DNA of 50,556 nucleotides from a bacterium (GTDB lineage: Bacteria > Bacillota > Clostridia > Oscillospirales > Oscillospiraceae), in the NCBI GenBank assembly GCA_004560375.1, contig SFVC01000014.1, positions 1 through 50,556 of the forward strand. Direction: 5' to 3'. Below the pieces are notes generated by a model. The model was not told the DNA's origin. It made no database searches and saw nothing but the letters and a program-made list of their open reading frames with translations. The first letter of the stretch is position 1. Each line of letters opens with the position of its first letter. A program made the position numbers and the translations under genes. Positions 1-7,747 of the stretch are shown one piece after another.

Positions 1-110
1 TGTCCGCCGGAAGAATTGTGGGGGACGTGCAAAAGGGAAAATACGGGGACGTGCTGGAGCGGGAGCATAAAAAGTTGCAGCCCACCAAGCTCGGAACCGA
101 TTTGATATAG
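1..110 (+). CDS. C-terminal fragment of an unrecognised protein
   Basis: An open frame enters from the left edge (first full codon at base 3) and ends at the TAG at 108-110, giving about 35 residues. The tail is basic and polar (it contains RIVGDVQKGKYGDVL and ends KLGTDLI) and I do not recognise a family. The codon use looks like its neighbours, and the stop lies 35 bases before the chemoreceptor start, on the same strand, so it may be co-transcribed with that gene. No function can be given from this fragment. Confidence 0.45.
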   Translation, partial: SAGRIVGDVQKGKYGDVLEREHKKLQPTKLGTDLI

Positions 111-145
111 AAATCACAGTCAAGAAAATTAGGAGGAAAGAGTCC

Positions 146-1930
146 ATGATCAAAAACATGAAGATCAAAAAGAGCCTGATTTTGGGGTTCGGAGTCACCA
201 TCGTGATTTCCGTGGCGATCATCGTCGCCTCGATCATCCTGATGAACGTGCAGAAGAACCAGTACGACAATATTTTGGATCGCTATGTAGGGGCCAATAA
301 CATGGTGTCCAAGAGCCGTATCGACTATAACATCGCCGCCCGCAACCTGCGGGACGCGGTGCTGTCCGGCCAGACCGGCAGCCTGGACACCACCGCCTCG
401 AAGATAACCGAGCTGGAGCAGGATCTGCAGCAGCTGACCAGTATGTATCCCCTGGAGGACAAGACCTCCCTGGATAAGTTCACCACGCTGGCCAACAGCT
501 GGATTAAGGAGGCGCAGGCTATTGCCTCCGTCACCCGCACCGATCAGGATCAGGCCGCGCTGCTGATCGTGTCGGACTGCACCCCGGTGTTGAACCAGAT
601 GGCCGACGCCGGCAACCAGCTGGCCCAGGAGATCTCGGACGCCCAGGAAGCTATCATCAAGCAGCAGGACATGGTGTCCAATATCGTCCTGGGTATCATC
701 CTGGCCGTGATGGTGATCGCCACCATCATTGTGCTGTGCATCGCCCTGATCATCATCAAGTCCATCACCGTCCCCGCCCAGCAGGTACAAAACGCCCTGG
801 AGGGCTTCAGCCAGGGCAAGCTGGACATCCCCGTGGACTACCACAGCACCAGCGAGCTGGGCGATATGTGCGAGGCCCTGCGCACCAGCCAGAACGTGCT
901 GGGCGAGTGCATCAGCGACACCTGCCGCCTGCTGGAGGAGATGGGCAACGGCAACTTCGATGTGCGCTCTAAGGACGTCAATATGTATGTGGGCTCTTTG
1001 AGCAGCATCCTCACCTCCGTGCGGGCCATCAACCGCGGCCTGAGCGACGCCCTCACCCAGATCAACCAGAGCGCGGAGCAGGTCTCCGCCGGCGCCGAGC
1101 AGGTTTCCACCGGCGCCCAGTCCCTGGCCCAGGGCGCTACCGAGCAGGCCAGCGCCGTGGAGGAGCTGTCCGCCACCATCGCGGAGATCTCCAACAATGC
1201 CCGCAAGAACGCCGAGAACAGCGAACAGGCCGCTTCCCATACCCAGGGCGCCGGCCAGAGCCTGAGCGAGTGTTCCGAGTATATGCAACAGATGGTGGCC
1301 GCCATGGAGAAGATCTCCGAGTCCTCCGAGGAGATCGGCAAGATCATCGACACCATTGAGAACATCGCCTTCCAGACCAACATCCTGGCCCTGAACGCCG
1401 CTGTGGAGGCCGCCCGGGCGGGCAGCGCCGGCAAGGGTTTCGCCGTGGTGGCCGACGAGGTGCGTAACCTGGCCTCCAAGTCCGATCAGGCCGCCAAGGC
1501 CACCAAGGATCTGATCGACCGTTCCATCAACTCCGTGAAGGAGGGCAGTAACATTGTCCAGCGGGTGTCCGAGTCCCTCCTGACTACCAACGAGCGCGCC
1601 GGGCTGGTGGTGGAGACTGTGGCGCAGATCACCAAGTCCGCCGAGGAGGAGTCCGAGGCCATCGCCCAGGTGACCGAGGGCATCGACCAGATCTCCAGCG
1701 TGGTGCAGACCAACTCCGCCACCAGCGAGCAGTCCGCCGCCGCCAGCGAGGAGCTGTCCAGCCAGGCCGCGCTGATGAAGGAGCTGCTGGCTCGGTTCAA
1801 GCTGCGCCAGGACGGGTACGCCGGTGCGGCTCAACCCGCCTACAGCGCCGCCGCGCCCTCCTATGAGGAGAGCTACGACACCGCGTCCAGCCACGACACT
1901 TCCGCGTCCAGCGTGTTCAGCAAGTATTAA
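146..1930 (+). CDS. Methyl-accepting chemotaxis protein
   Basis: This is a membrane chemoreceptor that senses a ligand outside the cell and controls CheA through CheW. Visible parts, in order: a first membrane helix at about residues 10-33, an extracytoplasmic four-helix-type sensor of about 145 residues, a second membrane helix at about 178-205, a HAMP domain to about 260, and a long signalling coiled coil. Its hairpin tip is near residues 404-445 (NIAFQTNILALNAAVEAARA, then a GKGFAVVADEVRNLA motif). A Ser/Ala/Tyr-rich tail follows; I see no NWETF-type pentapeptide tether. The start at 146 is supported by AGGAGG at 131-136. A terminator follows at 1945. The ligand cannot be predicted. The partner CheA/W/R/B are encoded at 13459-18046 on the other strand. 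Confidence 0.95.
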   Translation: MIKNMKIKKSLILGFGVTIVISVAIIVASIILMNVQKNQYDNILDRYVGANNMVSKSRIDYNIAARNLRDAVLSGQTGSLDTTASKITELEQDLQQLTSMYPLEDKTSLDKFTTLANSWIKEAQAIASVTRTDQDQAALLIVSDCTPVLNQMADAGNQLAQEISDAQEAIIKQQDMVSNIVLGIILAVMVIATIIVLCIALIIIKSITVPAQQVQNALEGFSQGKLDIPVDYHSTSELGDMCEALRTSQNVLGECISDTCRLLEEMGNGNFDVRSKDVNMYVGSLSSILTSVRAINRGLSDALTQINQSAEQVSAGAEQVSTGAQSLAQGATEQASAVEELSATIAEISNNARKNAENSEQAASHTQGAGQSLSECSEYMQQMVAAMEKISESSEEIGKIIDTIENIAFQTNILALNAAVEAARAGSAGKGFAVVADEVRNLASKSDQAAKATKDLIDRSINSVKEGSNIVQRVSESLLTTNERAGLVVETVAQITKSAEEESEAIAQVTEGIDQISSVVQTNSATSEQSAAASEELSSQAALMKELLARFKLRQDGYAGAAQPAYSAAAPSYEESYDTASSHDTSASSVFSKY

Positions 1931-1944
1931 AGATCACGAGGGTT

Positions 1945-1986
1945 GCCAGGAGGCGGCAGCTTGCCGCCTCCTGGCTTCTCTCTTTA
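1945..1986 (+). terminator. Rho-independent terminator after the chemoreceptor
   Basis: A perfect 13-bp stem (1945-1957 with 1963-1975, loop AGCTT) is followed by a pyrimidine-rich tail TTCTCTCTTTAT. It lies 14 bases after the receptor stop and separates that gene from the FtsA-like gene. Confidence 0.8.
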
Positions 1987-2047
1987 TGCGGGCTGGTACA
2001 GGCGGGCCCGGACAGAGACAAAACCACGAAACAGGGAGGATGGCTCC

Positions 2048-3928
2048 ATGGCAGAGTTAACGGCGCAGGATAAGGATCTGATCTACGCCCTGGATATCGG
2101 CACGCGCAGCGTGGTGGGCGTGGTGGGCCGCCCCATGGGGGATCGGCTGAAGGTGCTGGATGTGGAGCTGGCCGAGCACGGCAAGCGGGCCATGATGGAC
2201 GGCCAGATCGACGACATCCGGCAGGTGGCCGGGCTGGCCAAAACGGTGACCCAGCGGCTGGAGGATCGGTTGGGGGTGCGTCTGGAGCGGGTGTGCGTGG
2301 CCGCCGCAGGACGGGCCCTGCGAACCCAGATGGGCTCCTTCACGCTGGAGCTGCCCGAGGAGCAGTCCATTGACCAGGAGGAGATCGGCCGGCTGGAGGC
2401 CGGCGCGGTGTCCGCCGCCGAGGAGGCCCTCCAGGGGGACGGCGAGGCCCGGCGGCAGATGTTCCTGGTGGGGTACACCGTGGCCCAGTACCGGCTGGAC
2501 AACTACCCCCTGAACAACCTGCAGTACCACACCGGGCGCAAGGTGGAGGCCGACGTGGTGGCCACCTTCCTGCCCGGGGAGGTGGTGGAGAGCCTGTACG
2601 CCGCCATGCGGGCGGCGGATCTCCAGGTGGCCAGCATGACGCTGGAGCCTATCGCGGCCATGAACGCCGCCATTCCGGCGGAGTTGCGGCTGCTGAACCT
2701 GGCCCTGGTGGACATCGGCGCGGGCACCACCGATATCGCCCTGTGCCGGGACGGCAGCGTGGTGGGCTATACCATGGCCACCGTGGCCGGGGACGAGGTG
2801 ACGGAGGCTATCATGCGCGCCTTCCTGGTGGACTTCAAGACCGCCGAGGAGATCAAGCGGGCCCTGGGGGAGGCGGAGGAGCTGATCCGCTGCCGGAACA
2901 TCCTGGGGCAGGAGGAGCGGGTGGCGGCCCCGGAGGTCATCCAGGCCATCCAGGAGCCCATGGAGAAGTTGGCCGACGCCATCGCCAAGCAGATTTTGAG
3001 CGTCAACAACACCGCCCCCTCCGCCGTGTTCCTGGCGGGTGGCGGCAGCAAACTGACCGGCCTGCGGGAGCGGGTGGCGGAAAAGCTGGAGATGGATGAG
3101 AAGCGGGTGGCCATCGCGGGGAACAACTTCGCCCTCAGCGCCTTCTCCGACAGCCTGGAGCTGGAGCGGCCCGAGTACGCCACCCCTCTGGGCATCGCCA
3201 TCTCCGCCGGACTGGGCCTGCTGAACGACAGCTATGTGGTGCTGCTCAACGGCCAGAGCGCCAAGCTGTTCCGCAACGGGGTGCTGACCCTGCGGGATAT
3301 CCTGCTGATGAACGGCTACAGCTACGCCGACATGGTGGGCAAGACGGGCAAGAGCCTGACCCTCACTGTGGACGGCAAGCGGATGGTGCTGCGGGGCGAG
3401 CCCGCGGTGCCCGCGGTGCTGGAGGTGAACGGGGAGGAGGCCTCCCTGTCCGCGGTGATCCACGCGGGGGATCAGATCCACTTCGTCCCCGCCCGGGCCG
3501 GAGAGGACGCCCACCGCACCCTGGGGGAGCTGCTGGGCCCCGGCTTCTACGGCACGGCGCTGGTGAACAACGTCCAGGCCCCGCTGGACACCCAATTGGG
3601 CCAAGGGGATGTGATCCTCACCATGCGGCAGGCGGCCCCGGTGCAGACCGCACCGGCCCCCGCGCCCCAGCCCGCCCCCATCCGGCCCGCGGCCCCTGCA
3701 GCGCCCGCCCAGGGGGGGCGGGAGCTGCACCTGATGCTCAACGGGGAGCCGCTGACCCTGCCCATCAAGGATAACGACGCGCCCTATTATCTGATGGATC
3801 TGCTGGAGTACTCCGGCATTGATTTTGAGAATCTGGATCGGCCGGTGCGCCTGGAGGTCAACGGCCAGGAGCGGGGCTTCCAGCACCAGCTCAAAGAACA
3901 GGATTCGGTCAGCATCATGCTGGTTTGA
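2048..3928 (+). CDS. FtsA/PilM-type actin-like ATPase with C-terminal beta-rich extension
   Basis: The N-terminal 380 or so residues carry the actin-fold motifs: phosphate-1 LDIGTRSVVGVVG near residue 13, an SHS2/1C-like segment typical of FtsA and PilM (about 60-200), phosphate-2 VDIGAGTTDIALC near 220, and the adenosine motif AGGGSKLTGL near 330. It therefore probably binds ATP and may polymerise. FtsA normally ends in a membrane-binding amphipathic helix soon after the actin core at 400-450 residues. This 626-residue protein instead continues with two beta-hairpin-rich modules (about 395-520 and 559-626, each opening with LNG and a basic/hydrophobic strand pattern) joined by an Ala/Pro linker. 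The start at ATG 2048 follows GGGAGGA at 2034-2040; an upstream in-frame start lacks such a site. It is likely an operon with the membrane protein 28 bases downstream. It could serve cell division, a secretion/pilus-like machine or the motility apparatus; the sequence does not decide. Confidence 0.8.
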   Translation: MAELTAQDKDLIYALDIGTRSVVGVVGRPMGDRLKVLDVELAEHGKRAMMDGQIDDIRQVAGLAKTVTQRLEDRLGVRLERVCVAAAGRALRTQMGSFTLELPEEQSIDQEEIGRLEAGAVSAAEEALQGDGEARRQMFLVGYTVAQYRLDNYPLNNLQYHTGRKVEADVVATFLPGEVVESLYAAMRAADLQVASMTLEPIAAMNAAIPAELRLLNLALVDIGAGTTDIALCRDGSVVGYTMATVAGDEVTEAIMRAFLVDFKTAEEIKRALGEAEELIRCRNILGQEERVAAPEVIQAIQEPMEKLADAIAKQILSVNNTAPSAVFLAGGGSKLTGLRERVAEKLEMDEKRVAIAGNNFALSAFSDSLELERPEYATPLGIAISAGLGLLNDSYVVLLNGQSAKLFRNGVLTLRDILLMNGYSYADMVGKTGKSLTLTVDGKRMVLRGEPAVPAVLEVNGEEASLSAVIHAGDQIHFVPARAGEDAHRTLGELLGPGFYGTALVNNVQAPLDTQLGQGDVILTMRQAAPVQTAPAPAPQPAPIRPAAPAAPAQGGRELHLMLNGEPLTLPIKDNDAPYYLMDLLEYSGIDFENLDRPVRLEVNGQERGFQHQLKEQDSVSIMLV

Positions 3929-3956
3929 TTGAAACAACGCAAGAGGTGGTAGTTCC

Positions 3957-5189
3957 ATGCCCTTTGGAAAACCCAAGGAGCCCAAGGCTCCCAAAGAGAA
4001 AAAGCCCAAGCCCGCCCAAAAGCCCAAATCGGGCAAGAAGCCGACACCCGCCAAAAAGCCCAAACCGCCCAAGAAGGTAAAGCCCACCAAGAAACCCCGG
4101 AAGGGCGCGCCCCCCCAGGGGGAGGAGGGCCAGGAGGGGGAACAGCCCGGGAAGAAAAAGCCCATCCTGCTGTTTATCCTCATCCCGGTGGTAGTGGCCG
4201 CGGTGGCCGCAGCGCTGGTGTTCTTTGTCATCATGCCCCGGCTCAGCAATCAGGATCCCGACCCGTCGGTGACGGAGGAACCCAAGCCCCCGGAGCTGCC
4301 CGAGGAACTGAAGGTGGGGGAGGAGTCCGTCCCGGGCATGGCGCTGGAGGCGGACGAGAGCGGGGCGCTGGCCGTGCTGGCCAAAACCATCACCTATACC
4401 TACACCAACCTGAACGACGCGGGCAAGGCGGCGGAGACCTACGTGGGCCAGCTGAAGGGAGCGGATCCCCCCTTCTCCATCGTGGATGAAGAGTTTGTCC
4501 GCCTCAAGGACGCCCCTGACTTCACTGCGGCGGAGGGCATGGTGCTGCTGGCGCGGAACCTGCCCAAGCCGGAGCCGGAGGAGGGAGCGGAGACTCCCGC
4601 CCCCACCGAGGAGCCGAAGGAGGGGGAGAGCGCCGCCCCGGACAGCTCGGCCCAGCCCAGCCAGTCCCCGCCTCCGGAGGAATCGGCCCCACCGGTGGAC
4701 GAGACCCCGGACATGGTGCTCACCGTGCGGATCACCTGGTCAAACGCGGAGGGGCAGTGCGTGGTCACCGCCGACGAGGCGGAGGGCAAGGTCACATCCC
4801 CGCCGCCGGAGGAGGTGCCGCCCACCTATTCCATCGGCATCCGGCAGGCGGAGAACCAGATCAGATCCATGACCTCGGCGGAGCTGGGGCTTTCCGGCAC
4901 GTCCATGGCGGACTATGAGGTGTTCCCCCAGGATGTGCTGGAGATGGTGGACGATGTGGCCTACATCCGGCTGAATATCTATGACAGCGTGGCGCCCTAC
5001 GCCTTTGTGGGCAGTTACCTCATGGGGGTGGACGGCGAGCACCTCTACCGGTTGGACGACAGCACCGGAGAGCTGGTGGAGCTGGAATTCACCTTGAACC
5101 TGGGTGGGTCTGAGAGCGCCGCTCCTGAGTCGGCCGCGCCGGCCACAGGAGCGCCCGAGAGCGGCGCCCCGGAATCTGCGGCGCCCTGA
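3957..5189 (+). CDS. Single-pass membrane protein with Lys/Pro-rich cytoplasmic head
   Basis: I do not recognise a family. The first 65 residues are an almost pure Lys/Pro/Ala tract (repeats of the KPKxPKK kind), which should stay in the cytoplasm. One strong membrane helix follows at about 66-90 (PILLFILIPVVVAAVAAALVF). About 320 outside residues follow, with a Pro/Glu/Ser-rich linker at about 200-250, a folded-looking part containing repeated V-I-W/Y strands, and a tail of SAAPESAAPATGAP type. The site GAGGTGG lies just before ATG 3957. It follows the FtsA-like gene by 28 bases, so the two are probably one unit. A role as membrane partner of the actin-like protein, through its basic head, is inference only. 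Confidence 0.75.
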   Translation: MPFGKPKEPKAPKEKKPKPAQKPKSGKKPTPAKKPKPPKKVKPTKKPRKGAPPQGEEGQEGEQPGKKKPILLFILIPVVVAAVAAALVFFVIMPRLSNQDPDPSVTEEPKPPELPEELKVGEESVPGMALEADESGALAVLAKTITYTYTNLNDAGKAAETYVGQLKGADPPFSIVDEEFVRLKDAPDFTAAEGMVLLARNLPKPEPEEGAETPAPTEEPKEGESAAPDSSAQPSQSPPPEESAPPVDETPDMVLTVRITWSNAEGQCVVTADEAEGKVTSPPPEEVPPTYSIGIRQAENQIRSMTSAELGLSGTSMADYEVFPQDVLEMVDDVAYIRLNIYDSVAPYAFVGSYLMGVDGEHLYRLDDSTGELVELEFTLNLGGSESAAPESAAPATGAPESGAPESAAP

Positions 5190-5213
5190 AGATCGCCAAC
5201 CAGAAACAGCGCG

Positions 5214-5250
5214 GCCCCCGCCGGGAGAGATCCCGGCGGGGGCTATTTTA
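5214..5250 (+). terminator. Terminator of the FtsA-like/membrane protein unit
   Basis: A 13-bp GC-rich stem (5214-5226 with 5231-5243, loop GAGA) is followed by TATTTTA. The T-tract overlaps the stop codon of the convergent AAA+ gene, so the hairpin sits exactly between the two converging genes. Confidence 0.85.
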
Positions 5251-6579
5251 TATGGGGCTCAAGGTCATGCGCTCCGGCGGTCCCTCCAGGCGGAGCGGGC
5301 GTCCCCCCAGAGGGGCGCAGCTCAGGAACAGGGGGGTGAGGGCCCCCTCCAGCATGGGCACGCTGGAGCGCAGGGAGAGGGCGTCCCGGGGGGTGAGGGC
5401 CTGGGCCAGATCGGGATCCACCTGGGCGATGTCCAGGCCATACTCCTTGCCCAGAGCGGCGATCTGACGCGCGGTGACCGCCTCCCGGGCGGCCTGGCTC
5501 AGGGGCTGGAAGCCGATGAGGCCGCTGAACCGGCCCGCGATCTCCCGCAGCACGCCGGAGCGGGCCAGAGCCAGCCGGGCCGCCTCGTCCGCCTGGAAGA
5601 TCCGCCGGGCCAGCCCATCGGGGGCCGTCACTCCGGGGCTGGGGGGCAGCCGGGGCGGGGTGGGGGCAAAGCCCAGTCCGGGCCGCTCCCGCCCCGACAG
5701 ATCCGTGTTGGTGGTGAACAGCAGGACGCAGCGGCGGAAGTCCAGCTCTCGCTCACCGGTCTCGTCCTCCCGGCGGGCGGTGCACCGGCCCTCGTCCAGA
5801 ATGGACATGAACACCTTCAACACCTCCGGGTGGGCCTTGTCCAGCTCATCGAACATAAAGACCGTGTGGGGCCAGTCCCGGGCCGCCTCCAGCACCGGGG
5901 TATCGTCATAGCCCACATACCCCGGCGGTGCGCCGGTGAGCCGGTACACGGAGTGGGCCTGGGTGAAGGTGTTCAGCTCCGTCCACACCAGCCGGTAGCG
6001 CTCCTCCCCGAGGCAGCGGTTCAGGGCGGGGGCCACCGCCTTGCCCAGCTCCGACTTGCCTACGCCGGTGGGGCCGTAGAAGATGAGGGACAGGGGGCGC
6101 AGAGGCTCCCGCTTGGAGATGTGGCTCCACAGCTTGAAGGCGGCGGCCTCCACCGCCCCCTCCTGGCCCAGCACCCGGTTGTCCAGCTCCCGGTGCAGGC
6201 GGGACAGCAGGTCGGGCTCCTTCGGCCGCAGGCCGCGCGGTGGCAAACCGTCCGGGCGCAGGGCGGCGGCGTTCTCGTCCAGGGCGCGGAGGCAGCCCGC
6301 CAGCGCCCCGAAGCCGGGGTAGCGCTGGACAGCCCCCCGGCTAAAAAAGGCCCGCAGCCGGGGATCCGCCCCGCCGTAGGCCACCCCGGGGCGGAAGTAG
6401 AGCAGGTAGTCCTCCCCGTGCCGCCAGAAGCCCAGCTGGGCGCTGTCCGGGCGGCAGCCCGCGGGCAGACGGCAGGCGGCGAATTCATAGCTGCGCCCCA
6501 GCCGGGCGCAGGCGTCCACCCGCTGCTTGAGCTGGGCGTAGCCCGAGGGGCCGCAGGCGCAGAATTGGGCAAATTCCAG
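5248..6579 (-). CDS. Hsp100/Clp-type single-ring AAA+ ATPase, probable CTG start
   Basis: The C-terminal 300 residues match the second ATPase ring (D2) of ClpA/ClpB proteins: Walker A GPTGVGKSE (about 169-177), pore loop GYVG (about 220-223) and Walker B VFMFDELDKAHPEV with Asp244/Glu245. It lacks a first AAA ring and a Clp N-domain. Instead it has a 140-residue Cys/Arg-rich N-terminus that I do not recognise. Its role would be ATP-driven unfolding or remodelling of an unknown client; I see no clear ClpP-docking loop. A GTG at 6519 could be a start. However, the frame stays open to a TAA at 6597 and a strong AAAGGAGG (6596-6589 on the minus strand) lies nine bases before a CTG at 6579. That gives a plausible start (M)EFAQFCACG and a 443-residue protein. 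Confidence 0.8.
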   Translation of the reverse strand: MEFAQFCACGPSGYAQLKQRVDACARLGRSYEFAACRLPAGCRPDSAQLGFWRHGEDYLLYFRPGVAYGGADPRLRAFFSRGAVQRYPGFGALAGCLRALDENAAALRPDGLPPRGLRPKEPDLLSRLHRELDNRVLGQEGAVEAAAFKLWSHISKREPLRPLSLIFYGPTGVGKSELGKAVAPALNRCLGEERYRLVWTELNTFTQAHSVYRLTGAPPGYVGYDDTPVLEAARDWPHTVFMFDELDKAHPEVLKVFMSILDEGRCTARREDETGERELDFRRCVLLFTTNTDLSGRERPGLGFAPTPPRLPPSPGVTAPDGLARRIFQADEAARLALARSGVLREIAGRFSGLIGFQPLSQAAREAVTARQIAALGKEYGLDIAQVDPDLAQALTPRDALSLRSSVPMLEGALTPLFLSCAPLGGRPLRLEGPPERMTLSPI

Positions 6580-6599
6580 GGGGAAGCGCCTCCTTTACA

Positions 6600-6739
6600 T
6601 GGTATCTGCCCAATTATTTCCAAAGAATAAAAAATCTATACGTCTGCATATTTGCTTCCCGTTCCGTCACCGTCGCAGAAACTGAACGGAATAGAGCGAA
6701 AGGTAGCGGTTTCAAGCTCGCGGGTCTAAGACCCTTTTC
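6600..6739. other. Gap without a recognisable gene
   Basis: This AT-richer stretch lies upstream of the AAA+ gene. It should contain that gene's promoter, but I see no convincing -35/-10 pair. An ATG at 6600 on the minus strand is followed at once by TAA and is not a gene. Confidence 0.4.
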
Positions 6740-6769
6740 GGTTCCTTTTTCTCTCGAGAAAAAGGAACC
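6740..6769. repeat. Perfect 14-bp inverted repeat
   Basis: GGTTCCTTTTTCTC (6740-6753) and its exact reverse complement (6756-6769) are separated by two bases. It lies beside the terminator at 6773 and may be a second bidirectional terminator or a small dispersed palindrome. The run of five T on either strand lies inside the stem rather than after it. Confidence 0.6.
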
Positions 6770-6772
6770 AGC

Positions 6773-6799
6773 AAAAAGCCGATCCCGGAGGATCGGCTT
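6773..6799 (-). terminator. Terminator of the flgM-to-yjfB unit
   Basis: On the minus strand, AAGCCGATCC and GGATCGGCTT (arms 6776-6785 and 6790-6799, loop of four) form a 10-bp stem followed by five T (6777-6773). It lies 10 bases after the yjfB-like stop. Confidence 0.9.
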
Positions 6800-6809
6800 A
6801 GTTTGCCGC

Positions 6810-6992
6810 TTACGCGTAGGTGTCGATGTACTGGCCTTTGGGAGGAGTGGGAACGGCTTCCAGCATCTTGAGCAGTTCCTGTCCGGCCAACTCCTGGCTA
6901 TCCATCATCTTTTTGGTGACGGAGAGGGAGTAGTTGGTGGCAAAGGAAGCGGCGCTCATGCCCATCGCCATTCCGGCGATCGATTCCATCAT
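6810..6992 (-). CDS. YjfB-family putative motility protein
   Basis: This 60-residue protein begins MMESIAGMAMGMSAAS and ends with a PTPPKGQYIDTYA-like tail. The short length, the N-terminal M-x-SIA-MAM helix, the K-x-MD-x-Q block and the Pro-rich end match the small YjfB family (called putative motility protein in Bacillota; its biochemical role is not established). Here it is the last gene of the flagellar unit, three bases after csrA, which fits a motility link. The site AAAGGAGG is eight bases before ATG 6992; the second ATG one codon later is a less well spaced alternative. A terminator follows. Confidence 0.8.
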   Translation of the reverse strand: MMESIAGMAMGMSAASFATNYSLSVTKKMMDSQELAGQELLKMLEAVPTPPKGQYIDTYA

Positions 6993-6995
6993 AGG

Positions 6996-7268
6996 TCAGT
7001 CCTCCTTTCCCCCCGGCTTCTCCGGGGGCTGGGTCTTATGGTCCAGCACGCCGCCCAGCAGATCCAACAGCTCAGCGGGGGCGGACTCCTCCATGGCGGA
7101 GTCCCGGTTGGCGGCGGTGGCGGTCACCAGCTCGGAGCGCAGGATGGGTACGTCCTCCGGCGCGGAGATGGCCAGCCGCACCCGCGTGCCGTCCACCGAA
7201 ACCACCCGGATGGTGATATCCTCCCCGATGACCAGGGACTCGCCGGCTTTGCGTTGCAGGATCAACAT
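6996..7268 (-). CDS. csrA: Carbon storage regulator CsrA
   Basis: CsrA is an RNA-binding dimer that blocks translation by covering A(N)GGA sites, in Bacillota classically on flagellin mRNA. It starts MLILQRKAGESLVIGEDITIRVV, the diagnostic N-terminal strand pair, followed by VRLAISAPEDVPILRSEL. The core ends near residue 48. The remaining 40 or so residues form a longer tail than in the typical 60-75-residue protein, ending in a Pro/Lys-rich KTQPPEKPGGKED. The gene overlaps fliW by seven bases, so the two are translationally coupled. FliW is the known protein antagonist of CsrA. AGGAGGG precedes ATG 7268. Confidence 0.96.
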   Translation of the reverse strand: MLILQRKAGESLVIGEDITIRVVSVDGTRVRLAISAPEDVPILRSELVTATAANRDSAMEESAPAELLDLLGGVLDHKTQPPEKPGGKED

Positions 7269-7714
7269 GGGGCGCCCTCCTCTGCTCCAAACTGGGCCAG
7301 GGGGTGGCGCATTTCATAGGCGTCGGCCTCCAAAATCACCTGCCGGGCCACCCGGGTGTCCGGGTTGATGGCCACGGGGCATTTCAGATTCACCGTGCTG
7401 TCCGCCACGGGCTTTTTCACCACGCACAGCACATAGAAGCCCAGCTCCTGGCTGTCCTCCACCCCCAGATCCTTCAGCTCGCCGGGCTGGAGCACGGGGG
7501 CGTACTCCGGCAGCAGGGCGAAGGGATTCATGGCCACAAAGGCCAGGGCGGGGGTCTGGACACTCTGGAAGCACAGCAGGGAACCTGCGCTCCCGTCAAA
7601 GGGGAGCAGCAGGAACTGGTGCTCCTCCTCGAAGCCGAACAGGCCGGCGGGGAAGGTGAGGATATCCTCCTCCAGGTATTCGATCTCTCCAAAGTATTTG
7701 GCTTGGAGCTTCAA
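7262..7714 (-). CDS. fliW: Flagellar assembly factor FliW
   Basis: FliW binds either free flagellin or CsrA and so ties flagellin translation to filament export. The 150-residue protein has the family start (KYFGEIEY-x5-ILTFPAGLFGFEEEHQFLLLP, written with a gap), then FVAMNPFALLPEY and CVVKKPVADSTVNLKCPVAIN. The first codon is TTG (7714-7712), eight bases after GGAGG, with no better in-frame ATG. It lies between the yviE-like gene and csrA, as in Bacillus. Confidence 0.95.
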   Translation of the reverse strand: MKLQAKYFGEIEYLEEDILTFPAGLFGFEEEHQFLLLPFDGSAGSLLCFQSVQTPALAFVAMNPFALLPEYAPVLQPGELKDLGVEDSQELGFYVLCVVKKPVADSTVNLKCPVAINPDTRVARQVILEADAYEMRHPLAQFGAEEGAPC

Positions 7715-7747
7715 TCAGATTGCCTCCTGTCAATACCGGGGTGAGGG

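Noticed and set aside
2057..4249. Long minus-strand open frame opposite the FtsA-like gene
   Set aside because: It is His/Gly/Leu-rich with no recognisable domain and no ribosome site, and it follows the third-codon GC bias of the real gene. It is a shadow frame.
5208..5250. Hairpin read as a terminator for the minus-strand AAA+ gene as well
   Set aside because: On the minus strand the hairpin is followed by CGCGCTGTTTC without a proper T-tract, so I assign it to the plus strand only.
6595..6600. ATG followed by TAA just before the AAA+ gene
   Set aside because: A one-codon frame; more likely chance sequence beside the ribosome site for the CTG start.
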